Source: Paragyromitra xinjiangensis (taxonomy: Eukaryota > Ascomycota > Pezizomycetes > Pezizales > Discinaceae). Taken from it: a DNA stretch of 64,000 nt. A program made the position numbers and the translations under genes. This document shows positions 24,067-37,556 of the stretch, piece after piece; the stretch's first letter is position 1, and each line of letters starts with the position of its first letter. The stretch is from positions 248,001 through 312,000 of the forward strand of contig JBCAMK010000007.1 in assembly GCA_038503065.1 (NCBI GenBank), written 5' to 3'. The notes beneath the pieces were generated by a model. The model had not been told where the DNA came from, ran no database searches, and was given only the letters and a program-made list of their open reading frames with translations.

Positions 24067-26800
24067 TCATTCGGTCCCTCTTTTTCTTCCCTCATTTTGC
24101 TCATTATTTTCATCATTTTCATCGCCCAACAACCTGTCCTCCACATTGGCATTCTGTTCTGTAGTATCTGCACCTATTCCTTTCCCTTCTTTCAAAAACC
24201 ACGCACTCCATGCGCCAACTCCAGCCACCGCCGCCATCCCCCAAAAGACGCCTCCTACCACCCCTCCCTCCAATCCTAATGCATATAAAGCTCCACCCAG
24301 CACTGGTCCAATAGCCCTACTCGCACTCGTTAGAGTTGTCCCGCACCCATTCACAGTCCCTAACACCTCTCTTTTCTCGACCGAATTCGTAAGTAATATC
24401 ACGCTCCCGGGCCCCGCAAACGTCCTGGCAGTTACCTGCAGAAGCAGCACTGTTGTGATACCAGCCCAGACCAGCAGCCCAGATGCAGGCTCTTTTGGGT
24501 CGGTGGAGGTGCTAGGTATACGAGAGAGGAACGGTGTGAGTGTGTATGAAAGCGGGAAGATGAGACATGATAACCTGAAAGAGAGGAGAAGTCCTAGTTT
24601 AGCTTGAAGGGGCGGATAGCATAGCAATTGAATCACGATTCCGATGGTACCGAGATAACTCATGGCGAGCCCAACTTGAGATGCCGGTAGACCCAATCCA
24701 CCGGTAAACGCGAACAGTGAGTGAGAGGGAGTGGATGAACGAGGGGTGGAGAGGAATATGGCCCAGAGGTTCATGAAAGTTGCGTTGTGTAGCGGGATAA
24801 TGGCTAAAGAGACGAGCGAGGAGATGATATTGGGCGTGAAGATTTTCCGGAAGGGAATTTCTTGCTTTTTGGTGGGAGGAGCAGTCTTAATGGGGTTGGA
24901 AAAAGAAGTGCGAAGGGCTGCTTCCTCGTCGTCGGCAACAATAGTAGAGGTAGTTGAATCCCCTCTTATGGTCTCATATTCGCCTTTCATGTCTTCTGAT
25001 GGTGCTTTTGACGGTTTTCTGCCTTTGAGACAGCTGTACAGCTGTTTAAAACGCCTTGTTAAAGACTTTCTCAGCTCAATCCCCACGTCCGTTTTGTGTT
25101 TCTTCGATTCTAACGTCTATTAATAGCAAAGTTAGTAACCTTCAAAAAATGATAAAATATCACTTGGGGAATTATATACGAACCTCTCTCAGAAAGAGAA
25201 AACCCGCGATCCAACTCCCAGTCAAAAAACTTGCGCTGACTAAATTCGGCAACGCATACCTCCACCTCTCCATCCACGCAATGCCCCCAAAAACACTCGG
25301 CCAGCCTGCTGCCGGATCAGCTAGCAATCCTCCCAACATCGGCCCGAGAATGATTCCAATATTGAAACACATCGGCAAGATCAAAAACGCACGACTCTGA
25401 TACTTCTTCTCGACAATCACTTCCGAAACCATCGTTCTTAGCACACCTACATTGCCATTAAGGCAGCCACCTAGTATTCTAAATATCAGCACTGTGGTTA
25501 GGCTCTCGCTGAAGCCGAAGCCGATCGCGGATAAGGCTGTCCCAGCGAGGCCAATAAGGATACAGGGTTTTCGGCCGATACGGTCTGAGAGACGGCCCCA
25601 GAAAATAGCAGTGAGACATTGCGCAATCGCGAAAGTGGAGGCGAGGATGCCAGCTTGGCGAGAGACGGTACCAGCCGATGGTGCGGGGGTACCTGGCGGG
25701 TGAAACGATGAGAGGAAAAAGAAGAGATATGACGAAGCGGAGGTTGAAGTGAGGGGCTCGGAAAGGCGGCAAAGTGCAAGAACGAAAAGTTGGGATTTGT
25801 GTGGTAGCGAGAGCCACGTTACAGACTCCTCTTCTGGTTTCTTTGGTGGAGATAGTAGTGGTTCTTCATCATTGTCGCTTTTGTCGCTGTTGTCATCGTC
25901 GTCGTCATCGTCAAAGGGATGATCATTGCTGTTGCTGGCACCAAAGGTTCCGAAGTCGCGATTCTGCGACGAAGAACTGGACGAGCTTGACGATGAGGTA
26001 GTTGACCAGCTCGACGAAGAAAGGACGGGGTATTCTTCGGGTAGCAGCCTGTGGTTTGTCCACGGCAGCAGCGATGGATTTCGCCGCGAAGGATTCGCTA
26101 ACTCGCCATCACTTGCATGGCCACGCGCAGTGGGTAGCTGTGGCGGCCTGACTGGTTTCGATGAAGAAGTTGAAGTTGAAGATGGTCTCGCTCTTGAACA
26201 CCATCCGAGAACTTCTACCTCGCCGCTGCTGCGTCTTCTCGCAATGATAGGAATGCGCTCTTCGTGGTAGGTTGAAGGCGGCGGCGGTGGTTGTTGTGAA
26301 TCAGTGGCCCAAAACATCGACGGTTGATCTTGGTCTTGATCTAGAGTTTGTTGCTCGTTATTATTTGCTTAAGGGACTCAGTGCAAATTTTCACTGCTCA
26401 GCAGTGGAAGTCTGGCCGAAGGAGTTTTTGTTTTGACGAGATGGGGAATATTATTACTATTATCCTGCTTCTTCCGGGACTCGGCGCAGAAGGCTGCGGC
26501 TCTCTCTCGATTTTCTTTTTCCTTTAAGCTTCCGTACCTTTCCCTGTCTTTCTTCCTGTCATTTTGTGCGTATTCTTCCTCCACCACTCCCGTTACTGCC
26601 CTTCCCTCCATTTCATATTCCTCCGGTTCCTCCCATTCATGTTGCACCCCGTCCTCCTTGGCCTTTCGAAACTGCACTGTTGGCGGTGAGAGTGTACTGC
26701 TGTCACCTTCACTTACACCGGGTGAAGGTATTTGAAAAATGGTGCTCCGAGATAGCGGTCTGTGCCTGCTCTCCCTGGCTTCCGCTTGCGGCGCTGCCAT
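24067..26800 (-). CDS. Major facilitator superfamily transporter with long N-terminal extension
   Basis: Predicted proton-coupled small-molecule transporter in a cell or vacuolar membrane. Exons 26800-26395, 26340-25184 and 25116-24067 join in frame to 870 aa. The MFS core starts at about residue 300 (LFVLALCRLSEPLTSTSASS). The motif-A loop GRLSDRIGRKP is present after TM2, and motif-C-like glycines occur in NIGIILGPMLGGLLADP. A long hydrophilic loop (SCLKGRKPSKAPSE onward) splits the two halves. The head before TM1 is charged and Ser-rich with an Asp run (25883-25910). The first exon is my inference: its 54-nt intron has a weaker GTGAAA donor but keeps phase; without it translation would start at ATG 26317. 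The layout resembles the fungal DHA1-like transporters related to yeast YCR023C. Substrate unknown. Confidence 0.82.
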
Positions 26801-29164
26801 GCGGATTTGCTAAAGATTTAGGGCTTCTTATCGAGGTGCCGTCGGCTTTTTGCGCTGTATTTGGCTATTGCGGACGCAGAGTTTTATTAATACGTAACGT
26901 ATTTGGTAACGGGCGTCCCTGGTAAATTAAAGAAAACTTTCGCAAAAAGAAAAGGAAGCAAGAGAGATCCATGGGGAAGGGGTTTAAAAGGAATATTCTG
27001 ACCTTTTCCCCCTGATCCCTTTTGCGCTGTACGATTTCTCTGCTAAAAACTCTGGGTAGGGCCTTCCGGTTGTGATTTTCTGTGACCTGCCGTACGCGTG
27101 AACTTGCGAATTTTATACCATAAGCGTGTTCACTTCAACCCGGTGCGAGGGCTACACCTACATGATAACATTTTCGTAGGCCTGGAGGCCCCGAGAATCG
27201 GAATCTCTACTCGATTTTCAAGCGAACCTCGCCATGCAAAGCGGACTTCGGGGGACATGGTATCTGTCGAACACCCAATATCTTATTGGTGATATTTCGA
27301 TTACTTGCCACTCTAATTAAGGAATTATTGTGAACCGTCAATGTGTAACTCTCTGGTGTTCTGTTGAGCGACACCATCTGGTATATGAAACTACGAGCTT
27401 GACCCGATGCGCAAAATTTGTCTGAGACAAACATCGCGATTGTCGCGAGTCACACTTGTCACTCAGATGATGTGAAAATAGAGTATTGGCGCAGATGAAC
27501 CTTCCTGACCATGACGTCCTGAGACGATGAGATCATACTGCGCAGCTCAGTTGACAACACAGCCAGGCTTACCTAGGTCGAGAGCCCAAGACATCCGCAT
27601 CTCGGAGAATTTACACGATATTCTTCGTGGGAATGGTAAAACCCTAACCCTCAAATCACATCCTGGGCAACCACAGAAACCCTTAGTCCAGAACCTCATC
27701 TATCCATCCGCTCACGGATGGGCCCCATGTTCATCCGCAATTTCAATGATGGAATACACTCCGCCTCACAATCACCCTCTACCCCTTACTTCGTTTTCTC
27801 GTATACAAACACCCCTACGTCATCCTTTATCTGCCCGCTCTGTGATGGCACTTGGGGCGTTTACCATAATCGCCTGCCGCATTATTGCCGCTGGCTCTCC
27901 TATCTGTCTATCCTCGTCCTGAGATCGACTGGACCCGTTATAGGACTTCTAGTCGGCAGAGTCTTGTGGGTCTACCTAGGTCGGCAATGAGCCGAGCCCT
28001 CACGTTATTCAGGCCTGGCCATAGCTTATCTAGCGATCAATTTCAACCTACGGCGTTGACAAATTATAGCCTATAATACTGGTTTCGTTCCTAAGCTCGA
28101 TCGACTAGAGGTTATTCCATCTGTTATGGGCTTTATGGTATTCTAAGCTATTGCTAAATTGGTTGAATCGAGCTGGGCTGGGCAGAGGTGGATATTAACT
28201 CGAACCTGCTTATTGGGAGGCCTGGCGGGCAAAGAAGCGGAAGAGCCTAGATGCGGTACAAGTGTGGGGACGAGGAACGTGGTTGTCTGGCATCATACGA
28301 GAATAGGAACGAAAGGAACGAAATGCAAGACGGCGACAACTCCAGATCTAATACCACCACTTCCCAAGAGGAGGAAAGGATCGGAAGAGAGATAAGGGAG
28401 GACACGGTATAGTTTTGGTAATAAAGTAGCCTCCAAGTACATACAGTACTTGATATAGAGTTGCTAAGCGGCTATTTTACGCCGAAATATTGGGTTCTAA
28501 TTCGGCCTATATTTGGGTGCCAAGGCCTCCCTTGCACAATTGAGCATGTGCTAATACTGGTACTAATATATTACTACAACCCGAGCCATATGGTGCGTTT
28601 CGCGGGCGAAGCAGCCTGGGTCATCATATTTAGTTCTTAGGGTCAAGGGGAAAGGATTCAGGCCTGGAATTGATGTCCTTTGCACACTACGTCGTGATCC
28701 AAACGGGGTCACAGTTCGCATTTAGGCCGTTTTCTTCTTTTCCTTTACCAACCACTTGGGGAGTCTGGCTACAGTTATCTCATTCATTAATTAAAAAAAA
28801 ATCGTCTATCTAGCATTATCTCTCTAACGCGTCACAAAGGGCATACAACTCTGAATACATTGCCGTCAGAATGGCAGGATAGAAAGAAAAAATGATACTG
28901 ACAAGAAGGTCGGGCAGCAAAACTAACACCCTCAACATCTAGAACCAAGGAAAAACAGGACTAGCTGAAATACAATACTTATCATCTAACTAATAACACC
29001 ATGGGCGTGTTCCGATTTTTACGACCTGCCCCTCTCCCCTAGACCACTCTCCCTAGCCGTCACCACCATCAGGTGCGCAGGCGGAGACGGGAACTGCTCT
29101 AAACTTCATTCTTCGTCGGCCTCTCCTTCTCTCCCGCCAGCTCCAGCATCTTAAGGATATCCGT
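26801..29164. other. Gene-poor tract
   Basis: About 2.4 kb. Next to 26801 is the probable promoter of the MFS gene. Two overlapping plus-strand frames at 27527-27990 carry no recognisable motif, and I regard them as chance or decayed DNA. The 28790-29160 end is probably the 3' flank of the ankyrin gene. Confidence 0.45.
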
Positions 29165-32100
29165 TTATCCCGCCGTTCGGGCTAGTCCAATCGGGGTTTC
29201 CTCACCCGTGTATCCCGGAGTCCCCTCTGCACTAAAAATACATTTCAAGATCCATCCATGCATCTTAGAAAGCGTCGCCTTATCGCCTTCCTCAAGAGGG
29301 GGGTTTATTACCCCCTGTTTACCTCTCTCATTAGTGTAGAAGCCGAGGGATCTCTTCTGCAATTCTAGCATCATGGTTATTTGCTTGTCGCTCGGGGCGT
29401 GTCGCTCTGCTGCCGGGATTATAACCCTTGCTCCTTCCTTCAGCAACATCTCCACGATCCCCGCATATCCCTTGCTTGCCGCCGCTCCTAATGGCGTGAT
29501 TCCATGCTTCTTTATTGGTTGGAAGTCCCTCAACCACACCTCAACCGTACTTAGCAGTCCCCCTCCCGCTGCCTCCTCTAGCCCTGCATGCCCATATACC
29601 TCCAGCATCCCCGCATTCACATCCGCTTTGGCCCTGAGCAATACTTTCACCACCTCGCTGTGTCCCCCGCCCGCCGCTGCCACCAATGCCGTGCGTCCTC
29701 CTCCCGGCGCGGCCGCTGCGTTGACCTCTGCCCGCTCCCTCAACAATATTTCCACCACCCTTCTATACCCTCCTTCGGCCGCCGCCTGCAGCGCCGTACG
29801 TCCCGCGTACGGAGCGGGCGCATTGATATTGACCGCATATTTCAACAACGCCTCCACCGTCTCCGCATGTCCTGCTCCCGCAGCCGCCGTCAGCGCCGTA
29901 CACCCGCCAATCAGCGCAGGGGACGCATTGAAATCTGCCCCGGCTTCTAGGAGCATCTCTACGACCCGCGTATGTCCGCCACGTGCTGCCGCCTGCAGTG
30001 CTGTAGCCCCGAACGATGCTCCAGGGGGTGCATCGATGACTGCATCTTCGTCGAGCAACAGCTTGACGATGCTGAGGAGCCCAAATCCGGCAGCAGCCGC
30101 TAGCGCGGTGCGGCCATGGTAGGGTGCGGGGGGGGCATTGATGGCTGCGTTGTGACGTAGGAGTAACTGCACGATATCGATATGACCTGCTTCCGCTGCC
30201 GCCTGTAGTGCCGTTCGACCCCCGCAAGAGACAGTATCAGTGTTAACGTCTGCATCCGCGGCAAGCAGCTTCTCTACGACAAGGAGGTGTCCTGCGGCAG
30301 CAGCAGCCTGCAGCGCCGTTCCATGGCTGGAATCATCCACGTTCGCACCGGCTGCCAAAAGTAGCTCGATGATGTTCTCGTGGCCGTTTGCGGCGGCTGC
30401 GTGGAGCGCGCTGACGCCGAGGTGTGTGGTATGGAGTGTATGTGCGGGAGTATAGAGGTTTGTGTCACCTGTTATTTCTGGTAACCCGGGGATGAGCCGC
30501 CTGCGGAAATTGGTGCAGAGATCAGTACACGGGGCGGGGGGCTCGTTGGGCAAGGCATTGTGCGTGAGGAGGAGCTGGACGATGGAGGCGTGGCCGCCTT
30601 CAGCCGCAGCCTGGAGGGCGGTACGGCCGAAGTGGGGGGCGGCAGGGTAGTGGATGTCGGCGGAAGAAGAGAGAAGGTGTTCTGCAACCGCATAATGACC
30701 TTGACCAGCGGTGGCTTGGAGAGCTGTACGGCCGTGGGAGGAGATTGGGGCGGCGTTGATGGCCTCTGGGTCAGATGGTAGGAGGAGTCGTACGATATCC
30801 AGACGGCCAGCTTCGGCAGCAGACTGCAGGGGGGTCCGGTACAGTCGGATTAACTGCAGATCGACTAAGATTGAGGAACTGTTTAAAATATCTATCGTGA
30901 TCGGGTCATCTTGCCTGTTATCATGCGCTACTGGGTCGGCGAGGTATCTTCGCACGTCTTCGATGTCCATGAAAAGCCCGCGCTTTTGACGGAGCGACAG
31001 GAGCGCCTGTGATGCCGCGAAGTTCGCCGCGACTGGGTCGTTGTCTGTATCTGAAGTTGTAGCTTGCCAGTTTTGAACTTCAAAGATTTCTTCTGAGGGA
31101 TCTTTGTTTTTCTCGAGTGTCTGTGATGCTATGAAGCTCGCCGCAGCTGAAGCCGTAGCATTCCAGACTAGAGTTGCGAGGGTCTCTGCTTCGGTATCTT
31201 GGGTTTTCTCGAGTGCCTTGCGGATAAAGCGCAGAACGAGTTGGAGCTGGTGTTGCTGCCGCAGGTCCATCGTCTGCAGGATCTCCGCCGCCATCTTGAA
31301 GACCTCACTACTATCGATGCCGGTAGTAAATCGTGCAGTATTCTTACACAACCATACCACGCACCATGCCAGAGTGTGTGAATATGGTGTAGGAGCAGTT
31401 CGACCCCTCTTTAGCATTGACACCGCGTCCCAAATCTTTACCAAGAAACCTTCCCACAGCTCGCCCTTTTTCCCAGGGTCATGAGTGCCGTCAATATACG
31501 CCATGAGCCTCAGCAGCCTCTGTTCTGCCTCTGCAAACATCACAGCCACTTCCCCCTCATCAAACTCCGTACTTTCCTTATTCTCACACAGCCAGCCGTC
31601 TATCCCGAGTGCCTGAACCCAGTCTCCCCTCAGCTGACAATTTTTCGCCGCTTGTCTTGCCTCCCGGCACGCTTCCCTCGCCGACGGTATAATCCCCGCT
31701 GTCTTGAACGCTGGAAAAATCGAAAAATACGCCTCCTCTATTGTTCCCAGCCCTGCCTCAAAGTATATCGTCGCGAGGGCGGCCAGTTTTGTGTTGCTGA
31801 GCCGGAAGTGCATCCATATGGGGAGATTTCCTTCCGAAGTTGCCTCTGTAAGGCGGCGTTCCGTGGTGCCGCCGATGCTCTGGATTTCGGAGGCTATGGT
31901 GGACATGAAGACGGTATAGATGTGCTGTGCGCAGAGCAGGTCCAGCTCTGTTTCAGATGGGACACAGAGATGTTGTGTGGTATTGTCCACGAGGGGGACG
32001 AGGTCGAGATAACCAAAATATCGGGCCATGGGGGATAAAGGAGCTGTGTTGGGGGCTGTCTGACGGTGGATCCATGATCGGTAGTCCTTGACCGCCTCTG

Positions 32101-33958
32101 GAGTCGCTAGGCCCAGATACCTCACATTCTTCACTGGGCCGCGTACCCTGTTTTCTTCTGCAAGCGTCGACACCCACAGCGACATGACTGCCTCCAGATC
32201 GCACCTTTTCGATACCCATGGCCTCCACTGTTCGTTCTGGTCTCGGTCGCGCGTCATCGTCAGCTTGGCGAAGAGCTGCTTCGTGGATCCGTCGCCGAGC
32301 TGCACCTTAACCGGAAGGGACCACTGGAATGAGTCTTTGCTCTTCCAGCCGTCGTTCAGGGTGATGGTACCGTAGATTTCGTTCATGGTGAGGTCAAAGG
32401 TTCTTTGCAGACGTGCGACGGTATCACGGAGCTGCAAAACCCAGTCCTTGGAGAGCTCGGCCAGATGCGCCCGGGTCCGCATGACGGTGATCGCAAGATC
32501 TATGGTGTTGATGCTAGAATTGCTGCTTCCTGGCGGACTGAGTGACGCCTTCTGGTCCCAGTTTGCTACTCTCCCAAGAAAGCTCCACCTCCCGGGTTTC
32601 GGAGATATACTCCCCGCTGCTCCCAGCAAAGGAGTGTTCTCATTCTCCTCCGCTTCCTGCATCACTGGTCCTGCTACAACTTCCCACCCGACACACGCAT
32701 GTAGGTTCTTTGCCAGCCAGTCCAACTCATGTCCCTCTACCTGTTCCGGATGCTCAATATCGTTCTTGCCATCCCGTTGAATATGCGCACACGATCTTAT
32801 CGCCGTCATGACCAGGACTGCCCCTAGTTGTGCCACTGTTACTGTCGCATGCATTGCCCGCAGCGCAATAAACTGCGCTACAAACCCTACGAGCGCAAAC
32901 CCGACACTCAAGAGAACGAGCGACGTGCGGCCTGTCCGCGTGGACTTGTTGGACGTGGTGATCTCGTTTGACGCTGTACAGCGCGCGAAGGATTCGAAGC
33001 GCTGGTCGCCGACTGTCTGCCCACCTTGCTGCAGCCAGATGATGCTAGTGGTAGCAGGCTTGGTGGGAACCCAGGTGATCTCGTCGGTGCTGCTTTCGAC
33101 CACCTCAGCACAAAGAAACATTCCAAGTGCCAGGAATAGTGTTCCTGCGGCGAAGAGCGGGAATCCGTAGCTGCTCACCGGCTCGTCGTTCTTAGAAAGC
33201 TTCAAGGCATACTGCACCACCGCGGAATACACAAGCACGCCGCCTTGCAGCACTACACCAATCCCAATGAACACGACTATCACCCAGCGTGGCAGCGCAA
33301 CCATGTTTACATTGAGCGAGAGGTTCGGCGGGTTTTGCCCGTTCAGCTGTTCTTCTACCTTTGAACCGCCCAAGCTCCCCTTCTCCTTATAGAGCCCCTC
33401 AACGATCGCATCCTTGAACGTATAAATTTGGGATGTGTTCTCGTCCTCCTTAACCCGCACCATTTGCAGCAGCACCGGCCGCCCTAGCACCCTCACCACA
33501 CCCTCTCCATTCCACAGTTCACACACATCTGCGCTCGTGGAGCTCATCAGGTCAGCCTCTACCTCCCCTCGGCTCTCTTTGGCTCTTCCTATGAGGGCAC
33601 GGAGGCCAGGACTCCCGGCAACGCGGATGGCCGCAATCATGGCGGTGATGACGCCGAGAGGCGCGAGACAAAAGAGGAGACTGTCGACCCAGGATAAGGA
33701 TTCGCTCATGAACTGTTTGGTGACTTGCTCGCCGAAAAGGGCGAGCAGAGGGGCAAGGTCCGTGCCGAGGTTGTTAGCGAAGTTATCCCAGCCGCCGGAG
33801 ACAGCGCAGTCGGAGCCAGTACATGCGCTACAGGCATGGGCAGAGAGGAGGAGGAGGAGGAGGAAAATGTGGGGCACCCGAGAGGAGGGAGCTGCAAGAG
33901 GGTTGTCAGTATCACGAAATGATGACTACGGGACGGGCTTACCTTGTAGTCGGGCCAT
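29165..33958 (-). CDS. Signal-peptide, multi-membrane-span, ankyrin-repeat protein
   Basis: Large 1580-aa protein. Exon 1 is only 16 nt (33958-33943); a 51-nt intron precedes exon 2 (33891-29165). The junction creates MARLQAPSSRVPHIFLLLLL, a good signal peptide, whereas exon 2 alone has no ATG there. Further hydrophobic spans: about 65-85 (LLFCLAPLGVITAMIAAI), WVIVVFIGIGVVLQGGVLVY, FPLFAAGTLFLALGMFL and SLVLLSVGFALVGFVAQFIA. A long soluble middle region has no named domain. From about residue 1020, some 13 ankyrin repeats follow (TALQAAAEGGH..VVEILL type). Such TM-plus-ankyrin proteins are widespread in Pezizomycotina with no proven role; protein-protein scaffolding at a membrane is inference. 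The repeat region is clearly more GC-rich than the flanks. Confidence 0.85.
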
Positions 33959-36445
33959 TGCGTTTCTCGGGGCGTTAAGAGGCAGATCTATTCTAAGTTA
34001 ATATATCATACGCACCCGAGTTCTCACTCCCACGAGTCATACCTCTCGAACTGTTGGTTTCGTCCACGCCGTAGGGCCAATGACCACCAGGAACCCAAAG
34101 CTTCCAGTTCCAGAATGTCCGGGTAGACCGCCTTTCCGCCAAGTTCGGTGCTAAGTAGTGTGTCGAGGGGTCTAGTACCATTAGCATCTTGTGCGCGGAG
34201 GGGGCTCAGGACTTACCTTTCCCGAGCTAATTCCGGTGGGAATCCTCCGTGATATAAGAGAGTTTAGGGTTATCAATAAGGTCCGAGGTATTGCTAACCC
34301 CCGGAAAACTCTATTTAGTGTTGGGTAGGTGCTATCGCAAAGTTTCCCCCTGGTACTGGCTCTCGGGCACAATGTTGCTGAAGTTGTGGTAGTAACTCGG
34401 AAACGGGGTCTAGCTGGTAAGGAATTGCAGATGGAGCCGAATATTTTTTTCCTGAAGTGACCTATGTCTATTACTCAGGGGCAGGTATTAAGTACCCGAA
34501 AATGCAGCCTCAGGCAAGAAGTTCTTTATTTTATGTAGCAGCCACCAGTGTGTAGGTGAATTAGTTAATTGGTGAAAATACTATGTACTTCCACTCTCGG
34601 GTACCCACCACCCGTGAACCTAGCGCTTTTCACAAACGTCAATGGCTTCTGAGTAGGTACATAGATACCGCTTAGGCGCTTCACGGGCTAGAGCAAACGG
34701 ACCGTCACACAAATGATCCTGACGATCAAGTATATGCTTTTTCTCAGCCCCGAGCCCCGAGCCCCGCTCTGAGCATGTTTCCCAAACTAGTTGAAGTAGG
34801 AATAAAAAAATAAAAGGGCCTACCTAATCTAGGGCAAAAATCACTCGCTGAGCAGTGTCATGCCAGCCAAAAATCTTCATTGATCTTGCACCGTGTAGTA
34901 TATGTTTGGTGGAAGTAGACTGTCTCCTATTTTATGTGCACGTATGTACATGCCTACAACGCAATAAACCACGGTAAAAGCGGGTAGATGCTATATTGTT
35001 TTCGTTTTCGTTTTACGCGCACCGAGAGTGGACCGTCCGTTCAGTCTAGTCCAGCTCACACGACAGGCGTCAGCAACGTGCGCAGTTCGCTGCATGTTAC
35101 CCACACTCCGCCTACAGTCCTGAACACTCAGTGAATGGACAAGCGATTTGAGCCTTGCTGCAGAGAGTAGGCAGCCCCGGATGGAAGCGATGTACCGTCA
35201 AGAAAATCTCGAGACGGCAAGCGAAAATCTGTGATGTAGCTGGGGGAAGTTCCTGGATGAGCCAGAAAGCCGCCAAAAAGCATTGAAGTCACCTAAGTTA
35301 CTATAAAAGCGCTCATCTGGTGAGAAGAACTATGGCGCATATATCTTTATACCTCCGCCACCTCTTTTGGGCCAATATTCTAGCACCTGTAGTAAATGAA
35401 ATGGCTCAAAAAAAAACTAGATAGTCTGCGATCATAATGTTTGAGGCAGGCCAAGCATTGGTGGTGGAACAAAACCTGTGAAAAGTGCAAAATAGAACGT
35501 TCTAAAAAGTGTTGCAGGCATGATAAGATGTATGCAGTGAGGACCCGCATGATATCTCACTCTTATCAGAGAGGATGGAGTACCATTTAAATAGGAGGTA
35601 CGCCCCGAACAATATGTGGTGGATATCAAAGATGGGAGTTTTGGTAGGAAGAGGCTGTTCTTGGCGGAACTCTTGGCACTATGCGTAGCAAGGGGCGTTC
35701 CACACGCAAATATGATTGGCCGAGGTTTAAGGCTACGTGCGCCGTATGCCGGCGGGTTTCATAAGCCAAGTGATTTTTCATGATCCGTCACATCACCCAT
35801 GAAATGTAGCTGCAGCATGCAAGCAGCGCTGGCAGGCGACACAACCTTGCATGCGCAGCGACAGTGACCATTCCCCAAATCTACATGTACTACGGGTGTA
35901 GGGGTAAGCCTGTCACCAGGTGGCGGTGTGGGCAGAAGATGTTGATTTTTTTCCCCTTCTCCAACACTGAGAGACCTGATAAAATGCGTAGTGAGTAGAG
36001 AAAACTTATATATACAAAATGGTTTAGTTGATAAAACCGAAAAACTTGGGCGAGGTCGAGTCTCTCAAGCAAACGATCGCACCACCACCTGTCGACAGAC
36101 TTGTCCCCACCCTCGAAGTATTTCAGTAAGCTACATGTACATATAATTGTCACTTTAGAAAGTCACAATTGAAAACTGATACCTAAGATGAAACTCATAT
36201 CTCTGGAATATCAAGAAAGAGAAAAAGATAGTCTTAGCAAAAAAAAGCTGCAGCTAGCAAGGGTAAATAGGCTTAATTCCATATCACGACAATACCAGCA
36301 ACGATACAAAGAAAAACGAAAGAACGGTGCTCAATAACGAAAATTGGCTTGTCTCAGTTCTGCTCATTGTCTCATACCAGACCCAATTGGGTTTAGCGCG
36401 GTTGATTTACTTCGCATCAACCACGCTGGCCAGACTAGAGCTTCG
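33959..36445. other. Gene-poor tract with a shared cassette fragment
   Basis: About 2.5 kb. The first part is the promoter side of the ankyrin gene. Contains a 62-bp block at 35477-35538 related to one at 40261-40322, and two TACATGTA octamers (35882, 36132). No intact gene seen. Confidence 0.45.
35477..35538 (+). repeat. Copy 1 of a 62-bp shared block (coding relic)
   Basis: Aligns without gaps to 40261-40322 with 46 of 62 identical bases. One frame gives CEKCKIERSKKCCRHDKMYA, and the other copy gives a matching peptide in the equivalent frame. The second copy lies inside a kinase/ankyrin relic, so this copy may be a remnant of the same gene family. Confidence 0.55.
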
Positions 36446-37556
36446 TTATACAGTCTCCTCAAGCTTCATCCGCCTTTTTTGACCTATGCACTCCCAAAGT
36501 GCATTGAGTGCCTTTTTATCCGCGAGAAGATCCTCACTTTCCGGGGTGAAGGAATTGTATCTGGAATTCTCATCCATCTCCATGTATTCGAAACCGTGCT
36601 CTACCTCGAAGCGTCTCAACGCTTTTAATCTCTCCTGGAACGCTAGGAGGATTTCTGCGACTGTTGGGCTGTAAGCACCTGTCTGCTTTGTTTGACTCTT
36701 CTGCTGCCTAGAACAGACAGCGATGTGGCTCAGGTGAATCTCCCTCAAAGTAGACGAAACAGGCTTGGAGGTGAAGATTTCGGTTATAGAGTGTTTGGGT
36801 CCTGAGAGGATGAATCGTTGTAGGTCCAGCTTCTTGAGATTGCTAAATTCTAGGCTAGTGGGAAATTCAGAAACCCAGGAATGTGACTTCAAAACCAGGC
36901 TTTCTAGATTCGCCTGCGTGACCTGCAAAAAATCCTGAAGAAGGCTTGTCTGCACGGTCTCCCCTTCCGCGAACCCAATCGACAAGTGCGTTAGGCGGCT
37001 TAAGAAGCTTTGGAATTCCGGGCGTCTAATATAGCTCCGAATCTCCTCGCTAGGTCGGAGGTTTGTGATTGTGAGCGAATGTACAGTGTTTGGGCTCTCG
37101 ATGAGTTCTTCAAGCATCATATTTTGGAACCGAAAGTGACAGGCACTACAGTCGGACGGCCCTGGAAAATAGACTGATATTCGCTGAAGTTTGGTGAAGC
37201 GGCCAATAGAGCGCTCACCGGACCCGATGGGAGCAACGGGATAACGCTCCTCTGGCAGATCTATGTCCCTTTTTAGCTATCAAAAATCCCTATTTATGAA
37301 TGCAGTACTCACCACAGCTCTGCTCTAGACATATCTCGAAGGAGATATCGTTAATCCACTCTATAAGGCCGGAAGATGCGATATCGTTGAATCGCTTAAG
37401 GCCGTTCGGTCCACTCTCAAATGCTATCTCTTTGAAAGTCCTAGGAGTGAACTCCGCATGATAAAATTTGTTGACGGCGCGGATTCGTAGCAAGTCTTTG
37501 ATTTCAGTGATATTATCAAAGATCAAGTAGAATAGCTCGGCAGGAAGATTCTCCAT
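36446..37556 (-). CDS. F-box protein
   Basis: Predicted substrate-recognition subunit of an SCF ubiquitin ligase. The ATG at 37554-37556 opens directly into an F-box (ENLPAELFYLIFDNITEIKD, LLRIRAVNKFYHAEF), the usual position. The second exon ends at 36446 and carries leucine-patterned segments (NLESLVLKSHS, NLKKLDLQRFILSG, LREIHLSHIAVC) typical of the degenerate leucine-rich regions in fungal F-box proteins. The best phase-consistent splice is 37309 to 37268, giving 356 aa. That intron would be only 40 nt with a GTACTG donor, near the lower limit, so the junction is uncertain. Substrates cannot be inferred. Confidence 0.75.

Noticed and set aside
27527..27990. Two overlapping plus-strand frames of 90-131 codons
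   Set aside because: No motif or splice support, and the two compete for the same DNA.
29373..33126. Long antisense and shifted frames over the ankyrin gene (up to 249 codons)
   Set aside because: Produced by the GC-rich, repetitive ankyrin coding sequence; none has an independent motif.
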